In this document: positions 12,103 to 20,563 of the stretch, piece after piece
Position numbering within the stretch: position 1 is the stretch's first letter
How the letters are laid out: each line of letters opens with the position of its first letter
Assembly (NCBI GenBank): GCA_010014835.2
Contig: JAAAKB020179336.1
Location: forward strand, 1-20,563
Reading direction: 5' to 3'
DNA length: 20,563 nt
From: Apostichopus leukothele
Lineage: Eukaryota; Echinodermata; Holothuroidea; Aspidochirotida; Stichopodidae
Notes under the pieces: generated by a model
The model's database searches: none
Seen by the model: the letters and a program-made list of their open reading frames with translations, nothing else
What the model was told of the DNA's origin: nothing
Position numbers and translations under genes: made by a program

Positions 12103-12548
12103 GGGACCTATTATGACTGAGGCAGGACCTATCTTGAAACAGAACCTATCATGACGCACTTTCAGAAATCTCATGATTTTACCATAGCAACAGAAAGTAA
12201 GCCAACTATAAGTGTGCTACTGTAGTCAGTGTCCCAATGTGCTTTTCGTAAGTTCAGTGAAGCTGAACGATGATGTCAATTTACAGATCTATATATCTCA
12301 TCATCGTCGAAAGTATAAACTTCCTTTGTATTAGCTTATCTGCTAGACTGTTATCTTGTTTTGTGAACAATGTAACTATTAAAAAAAATATCCCCAGATT
12401 ATTCTATCTAGAACCTTTCTTGTTTTACTTGCTATATTTGCATTTAAAACAAAAGGATGGTATATTAATAAATTCAGTTAAGATCATCCAAGTGAATTCT
12501 GGACTTAATTCCAATCTTTTTTAAGTAGAGTGAGTCATAATAGGTCCC
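12103..12548. mobile_element. MITE-like element, 446 bp, 16-bp perfect terminal inverted repeats
   Basis: GGGACCTATTATGACT (12103-12118) is the exact reverse complement of AGTCATAATAGGTCCC (12533-12548). The match extends to 18 bp with one mismatch. Inside the left end the motif recurs in degenerate form twice in the same orientation (GGACCTATCTTGAA at 12125 and GAACCTATCATGAC at 12142), which resembles the subterminal repeats transposases bind. The interior has more CpG than its surroundings and includes an 84-codon open frame (12270-12524) with no recognisable domain. Size and ends fit a non-autonomous DNA transposon. No clear target-site duplication was found at the chosen ends, so family is unassigned and exact ends may be off by a few bases. 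Confidence 0.55.
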
Positions 12549-15092
12549 AGTTGGGCGCCATCTTTCATGAAGGTACCACAATGGGAATTGCCTATTGTTT
12601 TGTCAAAATTTTGCAAACGTACGAAGAAAGTACATGTTGGTAACATATTGCAAAGGCTAGATATGTAGCAATTAGAGAAAATTAATTGAACAATGAGTAA
12701 GCATGGCCAGTGCTAAGTCTTTAGTGGGTCATAGTACCATGCACCATGTTTGCTGTGCGTGCAGTCTTTGACTGTATTAGTATACAGGGTGTGTAGCATG
12801 ATTTCATTGCTGATTCAAGAGCTTCACTGCAATATGCTGAACATGTACCTCACTTACCTGTCTTTGCATATCTACAGCACTCTTACTACTGTACTGTCTG
12901 TTTTGTCTAGAGTCATCTGGTTAATTGTTTAGCTATAACCAGGACTGTTGACTGGTCACAACTCTTGTGCCCTCTTCCTCATTGTACTGCTCAATGTCTG
13001 ACATTGTACAAACTTGCAATATGTTATGGAGTTCTTTGGAAGCATGCTACATGTATGTATAGTTGAATAGGTTTACTGTACAGTATGTGATAGGCATGGA
13101 CCTATGAGGAAAAGTCTACTAACTGCAGCACAGTACTTAGCAAAGTCTATTATACTTAAGTAGCAATGAGCATTACCTGTACATACAGTACATACTGTAC
13201 AGTAAGTAAGGGATGGTTATTATGTCCAGTGCACTGGGAAACACAGAACACATATCATCAATAATTCTGTCCAATTTCCCCAATCATATTGCAAAATACC
13301 TCAACATCATCCAAGTGTACTGTACATGTATGTAAGCACTTTAAACTACAATACTGTACTCAGTGTATTTTATATACACCAGGGAGTGTTAATAGTAACA
13401 GCTTCTTGTATACACATATGCACTCATACTGACAGTCTGTCAGGCCTCACTCCTGTCACTGTAACTTTATAGTAGTTTACTGTGCAGCTGTACAAACCCA
13501 TTGCATTAATACTGCAGAGTGATTCATTTAATGTGTTCAAGTACAAATTGTTGATGCATCTCTGAGTCATATCACTTCAGATTGTGCACACATCTTACTA
13601 CTATACTCCTGACGTTGTCTGAGTGTACGGTGGTACTTACAGTACTATCAGCACAGTCCCTTTCCCCTGTTAATAGATTAATTTGGAAATGAGAACTTAC
13701 AGAATTTAAAGAACAATTGGAGAAATGTTTGATCAGTGTACTGTTCTTTCAGCCTAGGTTAGTGCGACCAGGTCTTTATTATTATAAACAGAAATCCATA
13801 AAGTTTTGCATTTCAGATAAAATCAATGTGAAAGTCAAAAAAATTCGGTTTACTTAATATTCAGGGTAAGATGAGAATACTAGTGCTAAAGAAACGGTAC
13901 TGGTAGAAAGAAAAAACCAGACAGTACTACAATTATTCAAGAAAGGAATGAAAAAATAAATAAAATCCTTTGTTTTCTGCATCTGATAGAACAATGAATA
14001 TTATAATAATAAATGCAAATGTTATCCATTTTAGATTAAAATTACTTTCCTTCATTCTGTATTTAAAATGTGGGCATTGTTTTCTCCTTTGTGCCAAATG
14101 TGATTAAATTTGACCAAGCGCAGGATGCTCATGAAGTTGGCTTCATTCATCTCTTACAGTGTACTGTACCTGTCTCCTATACATATGCACTCTGATCTAC
14201 CTATTACATGAATCATAGTACTGCATAGGGAATATGATATGTCTATACTAGCATCCCTGATCTGTAATGATGGGAACTTGCTTCATATCCTGGCAGTTTT
14301 GGAGTAAAACATTCTTTCATATTGCATCTGCACTCTTATGTTTGATTCTAATTAAGCCTTTATAGTTAAAGAACATCGCATTGATTCACAAAGTGAAGGA
14401 ATAATTCTATAGTTTCATGTTAAAATATGTATGTAATCTGTACATATCGCTTAACTGATCACTTAACTTGACTGGATCACAAAGAAAGAAAAAAAATTCT
14501 GGTGCCTGTAGCTGACAGAATCTGACACCTTGGAAATATTGTCTGCCTGCAATTAGGCTATGAAAGCTCCCAGTATTTCTATGAAAGGAACAGCATTAAT
14601 TTCTACTTTTAAACTTCCTGTACAAACCTAATACATTCTGTAAGCTCAGTAGGTGTCTAAGCTCTAATTTCACTTTCACTCCATTATGGAACCCCAGTCA
14701 TGCATGTTTCAACCTTTACCTGAGTGTGCATGACTGTAGATGGAGTCACTAGTATGTACGCTGCATTAAGCATTTGTGTGTATGTAGCGTTAGGGTTCAA
14801 AAATTGATTTAACACTGTACTGTACACAACTGTCTATCATAGATTTAAGCAGTGCAGCTAATGGTAAATAGAAACTGTAGCAGGTTGATATGTACAGTGT
14901 TCAAAGAAATGCATTGTAGTTCCCCTTACTGTTTTGCATCCACAGGAAAGACTTCCTTATTAATATGAAACTTTGTGTAGATTAATAAAAAAAAATGTTT
15001 AAGGGATTTTAATATATTTGAATTCTGATTTACATATCTCCTTCCAACCTACACTACACTACAGTATAGTAGTCTAGTTTACTAGAGAACCA

Positions 15093-15180
15093 CACGTCGC
15101 CCTCACCCATCAGCCACCTCCAGTCTACCGCCCTCGTTATGCTACGCAAACTGCCAACAAGGGCATTCTCGCTAAAGAGC
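15093..15180. other. Local GC-rich, CpG-containing patch in the intron
   Basis: Across roughly 90 bp (ACACGTCGCCCTCACCC ... GCCAACAAGGGCATTCTCGC) the G+C and CpG content rises well above the flanks. One + frame is open for about 29 codons, but there is no acceptor/donor pair and no recognisable protein. A fragment of a younger mobile element or a regulatory site are both possible. Confidence 0.35.
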
Positions 15181-15843
15181 TTTAAAGTCTTTTGTGCTAG
15201 GGTAACTACTGTATCTGGCATCCATGAGGAACTTTATGAGAATTGATTTTGGTATTTTACTTACCATCCACATTTACCTGTCTCCTCACAACCTCTGCAC
15301 TATTGCTCTACCATGTTTAGAGGGACCTTGAAACCCTTGGACACTGTAATGTGGCTTTCTCATAGTTTCCTGTTATCAATGTTTTATGTATTTTGCTAAA
15401 CTCACAACTCTCAAAATAGGAAAGAGAAAAAATGTTACTATACAGAAGATTGTTGAATATTGCAATATATGTGGAAATGGTAAAAATGTAGACCTTTCCA
15501 TTTCAACTCGTGACCCAAAGCCCTAACTTTAAACACTGTAAATGTGTACTGTATTCTTGATAACAATGCAGTGTGTACAATACTTTATCCTAAGATGTGC
15601 AGTTTGTACTGGACATATATTTCTATGACTGTTTTTCTGAACTGATCTTGTTGACATCCTAGAGTAACATAGGCTTTTATCGAGCACATGATCCAGTCGT
15701 ATTTGCAAGGGGGTTTGGGAAAGGGAGGGGTAAAAGGGAGCTTTTCAGCAAATCCTGACCATGTTGCAAGACATGGCTACCAATGTTATTTTGTTGACAG
15801 TTTTATAAAATTTCTTAAATTTCTTTACTATTGCTCTCTTCAG

Positions 15844-15960
15844 CATACCTATACATTCACTTCAGAAGACTTGGAGGATATCGGTGAAATCGGGCGTGGC
15901 AACTTTGGTTCGGTGAATAAGATGTTCCATAAGAGGAGTTCGACCTATATGGCTGTGAAG
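15844..15960 (+). CDS. MAP2K4: MAP2K4 (MKK4) exon, start of the kinase domain
   Basis: MKK4 is a dual-specificity cytoplasmic kinase that phosphorylates JNK and p38 in stress signalling. This 117-nt exon (39 codons, phase 0 at both ends) follows a CTCTCTTCAG acceptor and precedes a GTGAGC donor. It reads HTYTFTSEDLEDIGEIGRGN and on to FGSVNKMFHKRSSTYMAVK. Visible are the glycine-rich loop GRGNFGSV (exon residues 17-24) and the ATP-binding lysine of the AVK motif as the last codon (residue 39, equivalent to human Lys131). GEIGRG plus SVNKM matches MKK4 rather than MKK3/6 (ELGRG, VVEKM) or MKK7 (EMGSG, QVWKM). FTSEDLEDIGEIGRG aligns with human FTAEDLKDLGEIGRG. The frame is open upstream to 15688, but that part is intron. 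The activation loop and catalytic HRD/DFG motifs lie in later exons outside the window. The exon appears intact. Confidence 0.95.
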
Positions 15961-16226
15961 GTGAGCTTTATGTTACCATGGTTTCCACTGATACCACGTC
16001 ACTAAAACCTGTCTCCTCACAGTAGGAGCACTCTCACCTACTGCACAACATCTAGAATCATCTGTTTCAAGTTTTTCAACCCTGACCTGTACGTGCAGTG
16101 AGTGACCAACCACTACTAGTATACAGCCCTCCTCATTCTACTACCCAAATAGGTCAAACTGATCTAGGCTTTACATGGCCTACATGCAAGGTTGAATTTG
16201 TTGTGTGGGTTTGAGCAGAGGGTGCA

Positions 16227-16256
16227 CCTCCTCCCCCCTCCCCCTCCCCCTCCCCT
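16227..16256. repeat. Homopyrimidine C/T tract
   Basis: This is a 30-bp pure pyrimidine run built of CCCCCT units (CCTCCCCCTCCCCCT core). It could adopt triplex (H-DNA) or, on the minus strand, quadruplex structure. It is followed by CTGGAT and the hairpin at 16267. Confidence 0.85.
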
Positions 16257-16266
16257 GGATCAAAGC

Positions 16267-16295
16267 CTGGATATCTCTTAGCTAGAGATATCCAG
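16267..16295. repeat. Perfect hairpin: 12-bp arms, 5-nt loop
   Basis: CTGGATATCTCT (16267-16278) pairs exactly with AGAGATATCCAG (16284-16295) around the loop TAGCT. Outer arms ATCAAAG (16259-16265) and CTTTGAT (16310-16316) could extend the pairing with an unequal bulge of 1 against 14 bases. It could be a cruciform or the core of a small palindromic element. The stem is too short for a standard microRNA precursor. Confidence 0.85.
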
Positions 16296-16416
16296 CTGTG
16301 TGTTATTATCTTTGATACTTGGTACCATTTGGAGGTGAGCATCACCTTGTGTGTCAAAGATATGAGTTAGTCATTGTCATACCTGGAATTCTTAGATCTC
16401 GTACATTGATTAGAAT

Positions 16417-16452
16417 GTACAGTAAGTACAGAAAGTACAGTAAGGTACAGTA
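16417..16452. repeat. Short tandem array of GTACAGTAA-like units
   Basis: Four units of 9-10 bp follow each other: GTACAGTAA, GTACAGAAA, GTACAGTAAG and GTACAGTA. Three of them carry TACAGTA. This is the only place where the dispersed heptamer forms a regular head-to-tail array, so it shows the motif can expand locally. Confidence 0.8.
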
Positions 16453-17383
16453 CTACGGTAGTCAATGGTGTTTACATACTGTCGATAATCACTTCCACTG
16501 TGCACACACAGTGAATGTCAATTGTTGTTTTATAATTCATCCTGTTGGGAGCTGGATTTCTCATCAACAGGGAACAAACAAGTAATATATTTCATCATAT
16601 TTATGATGTAGCAATAGAATAATTTGTTACCATGGGCATATATTGCTGCCCTTCATAGATTACACACGTGTTTCATTGGCTCCTGATCTCCTTTGCTGTT
16701 GTATTATTGCTTCTTGGAAATAAAACAATGGATTTCAAAAGTTCATCAGTATTATCCACAAATGTGCTTTTAAGGGAAATAATGGTCACTGATGTTGTAA
16801 CCTAGACAATCTTTTTACTACCTGTTGTTAATACCTGTACAGTACAGGAACAGTACTGTAGTTTGAAAAATGAATTTATAACCAAGATTCAATTAGTTCT
16901 GTTTGAATGAAGATTGCAGCATAGTAAATAAAAAGAATATCTAAATGATCATATTCTATATTTGGCAAGATGTGAGGACTTTTTAAAATTTCTTTGGGCT
17001 TTAATAAGAAGACAGTTTAGTGCAGGATATAGAGGGTGCAATTCATCATTGTTACAGGACATCCTGAGAGACTCGGTTTCATAGCATTGTAAACTGTATT
17101 TTCAATATTACATGTACAGTAGTGATGAAAATCCAAATGAAATTATGCTGATGATTAATTAAATGATAGCTTGATTTAATTAGTGAATTTGTCAAAAACA
17201 CTTTCAATTTTTCTCCCAAATCATTTTCTCAAATCCCATTTTGGAGGCATTTCTGAACACAACTTGAACATTTATGTACTGTGAATATCAAATATCATTG
17301 TACAAAATCAATAATTAATGATCCTGCATGCTAATTACCATCTCAAACAATTAGTGAGATCGAGTCCTTTACTGAATTGGTAA

Positions 17384-17411
17384 ACTTTGATTGGCCCACT
17401 TTGATTGGTCC
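17384..17411. repeat. 14-bp tandem duplication containing ATTGG
   Basis: ACTTTGATTGGCCC (17384-17397) is followed directly by ACTTTGATTGGTCC (17398-17411), with one difference. Each unit contains ATTGG, the reverse of a CCAAT box. This could bind NF-Y, but it lies deep in an intron and no promoter is evident. Confidence 0.8.
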
Positions 17412-18664
17412 ATGATCTATATTTCTGTTGTTGTTTAAAATCAATAGTATGTGAGCTCGCAGTTTAGCACTGTCTGCAAGGTAATAGAAATGAATACCCT
17501 GTCTGGAATGAAATAAGTTGAATGTCCTTGAGAGCTCTCCAAATATTGTTGCATAAAATCAATATATTTTATTAGAAAGGAATACAACGTATCTCTTTCT
17601 GCAGTGTTTAAGGGTGCTTCGCTCCTTTCTCTTTTCACTTTACCTGTAAATATTACATCATATTTCTATATTGTGTGATGTACCAGGTTGACCCAGTCTG
17701 CAAGTGAGGTGTCTGGAGTTGTTCAGCTACATCTGCTCCAAACGTAATAAAAGGGCTTGTGTAATACCTAGCAGTTAGATAGAGGTCACTAGTTCCAATC
17801 TCCTTCTAGCCATTTATTTGATTTGTTTTGCTCTTTCCCCATTTGTTTATAATTTCCCAATCAGTTTTCCATTGTTTGTTTACTTTATTGACTTAATTAA
17901 GGTACAAAATGTTCATGTTTCCTTTAAACACCAAAACTATGACATCATTGGAGAGACCAGTGAGAAACTCATTAGTTTGATGAGATTTTTATTTATTTAT
18001 TTTTTTATTTTTTTTGAATAACATGACGCTCCTAAACCTGTAAATATTGCTGGATGATAAAATCTCCTCTTGGGAAGCTCACAAGTTCTGAGAGATGATC
18101 AGCCATGATAAATGTATACTTAAAATTTACTGTAGAGAATTAACATTGTGAAAAGTCAACACCAGAAATGTACAGGCTACCGTACGCACTGCGTGTAGTC
18201 TATGCGATCCAATAAATTTAAAATGTGTGAATTAAAATCAGTTTTTAAAGTCTGTGTAATCTGGCTTTTATTACTAAGTACTGTATCTTGCATACAAAAT
18301 AGATGTGAATGATTACTCGCTAAATGTATGCATTCTAGGATATTGGGAAAGAATAATTTAATTTTATAATGGTATAGGTACTACTGGTTACTGCATTATA
18401 GTGGAATCTGCAACTATGATACTGTACGTGGTAGTTTGACTGTGGGAAATGCACAGTAGGCTAAGGAACCTAGGCATACCATACTCAGTATTAACACATA
18501 CTGTAAGCCATTGATTAGCCCACGGTGGTTGTATGCTATTACAGTAGGTTGTTGCACTCAAACCTTGTTCCTCTATAGTGCAGACTACAGGTAAAAATTG
18601 TAAATGGATAATACATTACTACTTGACATATATCTGCTTTAACAAATTTCCAAACCGATCATTT

Positions 18665-18994
18665 CAAAGTACAGTGTCAAACTTTTTGTATCCTAATTTC
18701 AAAATTTAACCGTGCTTGAAAAACATCATTAATTAACTTCTTTGGTCAGGTATGTGCATTCATCAACTGTGTGTACACAGATTCTTCTATAAAGATGTTA
18801 GATGTTGCTCAACTTATTGCACAAGAGAATTAAACAAAGTACAGTGTCAAACTTTTTGTATCATAATACTTTTGCTTGAAAAACATCATTAAAACGTCTT
18901 TGGTCGGGTATACATTCATCAGCTACTGTATAGACACAGATTCTTCTATAAAGATGTTAGATGTCGCTCAACTTACTGCACAAGAGAATTAAAC
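18665..18994. repeat. Tandem duplication, unit about 160-170 bp
   Basis: Copy 1 is 18665-18834 (170 bp) and copy 2 is 18835-18994 (160 bp). Shared blocks in order include CAAAGTACAGTGTCAAACTT, CTTGAAAAACATCATTAA, ACAGATTCTTCTATAAAGAT and CACAAGAGAATTAAACAAA. The copies differ by scattered substitutions and a few short indels. The copies are clearly younger than the 75-bp duplication at 2825. No coding sense is visible. Confidence 0.93.
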
Positions 18995-19935
18995 AAATTT
19001 AGCTCTGTTCAGTTTCACCTTGCACTGTAATCTTCTCCCTTCCAATCTTTACTGAACAATCCATACACTGATCTAAGTTCATATTACACTGCACTTGAAG
19101 CATACAGATAAACCCATTGTCTTTTTTAACTTTTACCTTTTATTAAAGTTCAAGTAGGCTTACATATTGAACCCGAATGTCTTTGAGTCAAAATCAATCT
19201 TGAGATGGAAAACCTCCCTGTCAGCTACAAGTGGGATTAATACTACAGCTAGTAATTTAAGCATTCCTTTAAATCTTACTGTACTTGCTTGCATCCGCTG
19301 AGGTTTGTTGCCTCTGGTTGCATTAAATATATTGGAAGAGGAACTTGTATAGTATGTGTCATACATGTACAGTACGGCAGTTGATATTGATGATTGTGAT
19401 GGATAAATAAACATGCATCGCCCAGAGAAGGATTCCCCTTGTCTGTTTATTTATATAGAAATACCAATTAAGTGATAAGCTGTAGTTTAACCAGTTGCAA
19501 GTATGCTATGAATGCAACTGTAATATTTGAACTGCAACACTTTAAAACTATGGCACTACAGAGTACAGTATAAATATATATATGCATTTTTAATCAAATA
19601 ATTTTCAACAGATTTAAAATTTAAGTTCATACATAATTGTACATAGGTTTGGGGCTGTCAAAAGTTGTATGAACAGAGGTTATTTATACATACAGGAATC
19701 CCCCGTGTTACAGTGTCCATAGAGTGCAAGACACATATAATTGGTTTCCTTAATAATTTCCCTTGCCTTCGATCTGACGTCCTGGAAGCCATGTTGCTCG
19801 GTTTGTGGGCTGTTGTCTGCTGTCAGGAGGATAATTTTATAGATACTCAACTTAAAGAGTCATATATGACTCCATGGACTGAGTAGGTACTATAGATGAC
19901 AATAGTGGATCCAGAGGTATGTGGGGATATTTACT

Positions 19936-19948
19936 CCCCCCCCCCCCC
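19936..19948. repeat. Poly(C) run of 13
   Basis: A 13-C homopolymer lies 25 bp downstream of GTGGATCCAG. The GGATC(C/A) plus C-run arrangement also occurs around 16227-16262 (C-run then CTGGATC), which hints at fragments of one repeat family, though two loose copies cannot prove it. Confidence 0.7.
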
Positions 19949-20563
19949 TGCAACCCCATCCAAACATTTTGAAGTGGTTAAACACACAACCTTGTATGCA
20001 GACATAAATATAGACATCTAATTAATAACCTAAATATGACTCATAATTCACCATTTCATGTTCAGAAATTTAATTATTATTTTTTTAAGTTAGTCATTAT
20101 TGACATGTATACAGTACAGCAGCTCTGTGTTGATGTGTCATATTTCTTAAATGCTTTTTCTAACTTGCTCATAATTAAAACTAGCAACATACATTCTCAG
20201 TCTTTATTAATGTTGAAACAAATATGTCAAAAAAGATTAACAGCACTTGATCAAACTCAGGAAGTCCCTCTGTACAGTACTGTACGTTGTTTTATATTGT
20301 TGTTAGTGATTACAGCTAAATATTGGTGTTTCTTCGTGTAGACGTTCTCCAAATATTTCATGACGTAAACCAATCTTCTTACAGGGTCCTTAGCAAGAGA
20401 AAAGAATACAAAAACATATTTTTACTGATACTGGTACACACTACTTATAGTAAAGCATGTCAAACATGCTAAATCTTTGTATGTGTGCATGTCTTTTTCC
20501 CTCATGCAACAAGCCACTCTGAACTCTCTAATGGTTCTTGAGTTTTAGCTGTCAATGATGGTC

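Larger units (their letters stand above)
8388..15843 (+). other. MAP2K4 intron, 7,456 bp
   Basis: The intron is bounded by GTAAGA at 8388 and a pyrimidine-rich acceptor ending TTGCTCTCTTCAG at 15843. It is AT-rich, poor in CpG, and holds many TACTGTA/TACAGTA copies, degenerate pyrimidine-rich repeats, a G-rich tract, a MITE-like element, a palindromic segment and a GC-rich patch, listed separately. No nested gene could be supported. Open frames on both strands, such as 8549-8836 (-), 9695-9922 (-), 11605-11853 (+) and 12750-12932 (+), have no recognisable domains. Confidence 0.8.
15961..20563 (+). other. MAP2K4 intron, 3' part outside window
   Basis: The intron starts at the GTGAGC donor. 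The following exon should begin with something like RIRSTVDEKEQ and then MDLDVVM in this family; I could not find it before 20563, so at least 4.6 kb of intron follows. The stretch holds many TACTGTA/TACAGTA copies, a pyrimidine tract, a perfect hairpin and several tandem duplications, listed separately. Open frames at 16319-16585, 17818-18021, 19665-19886 and 20036-20341 show no recognisable protein. Confidence 0.8.

Noticed and set aside
12270-12524. 84-codon open frame inside the MITE-like element as a transposase
   Set aside because: Too short, hydrophobic and AT-driven, with no catalytic motif.
15688-15843. Upstream extension of the kinase-exon frame as extra coding sequence
   Set aside because: A clear acceptor ends at 15843 and the MKK4 similarity begins exactly there. 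The upstream part is intron that happens to stay open.
3626-20285. The heptamer as microRNA miR-101/miR-144 related sequence, since those mature RNAs begin UACAGUA
   Set aside because: Copies are in both orientations, mostly intronic, and lack the long hairpin context of a microRNA gene. The resemblance is probably coincidence.

Overview
The window is nuclear DNA from an animal, most likely a marine invertebrate deuterostome. The phylum is a guess. It is AT-rich, its exons are tiny and set in multi-kilobase introns bounded by GT..AG, and its long ORFs are otherwise chance ones. There are no bacterial operons, ribosome binding sites or CRISPR arrays.

The one gene that can be named is MAP2K4 (MKK4, the MAP kinase kinase upstream of JNK and p38), on the + strand. 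A 40-nt exon (8348-8387) and a 117-nt exon (15844-15960) join in frame across a 7,456-bp intron. They encode the end of the N-terminal region and the start of the kinase domain, with the glycine loop and the ATP-binding lysine. The rest of the kinase domain must lie beyond 20563. The upstream exon is not securely placed; a weak candidate lies at 3836-3883.

At the left edge is a 2.35-copy 57-bp tandem repeat (1-134). It is followed by one exon-like block of unknown identity (397-529, or to a stop at 613) behind a strong acceptor, probably part of a different upstream gene. From 614 to about 3625 I see no convincing gene. This stretch keeps noticeably more CpG than the rest and has no copy of the motif described next.

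From 3626 to the right edge the DNA changes character. It is poor in CpG and full of the heptamer TACTGTA and its reverse complement TACAGTA, about 65 copies in 17 kb by hand count against roughly 3 to 4 expected. Copies often pair into palindromes. A second, degenerate pyrimidine-rich repeat recurs in the same region. The introns also hold a MITE-like element with 16-bp perfect terminal inverted repeats (12103-12548), a palindrome-bounded segment beside it (11995-12101), a perfect 12-bp hairpin (16267-16295), several short tandem duplications (7371, 11334, 16417, 17384, 18665) and G/C homopurine tracts.

The main points of interest are the dispersed palindromic motif with its sharp left boundary, and the unrecognised MITE-like element. 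I found no new multi-gene system.
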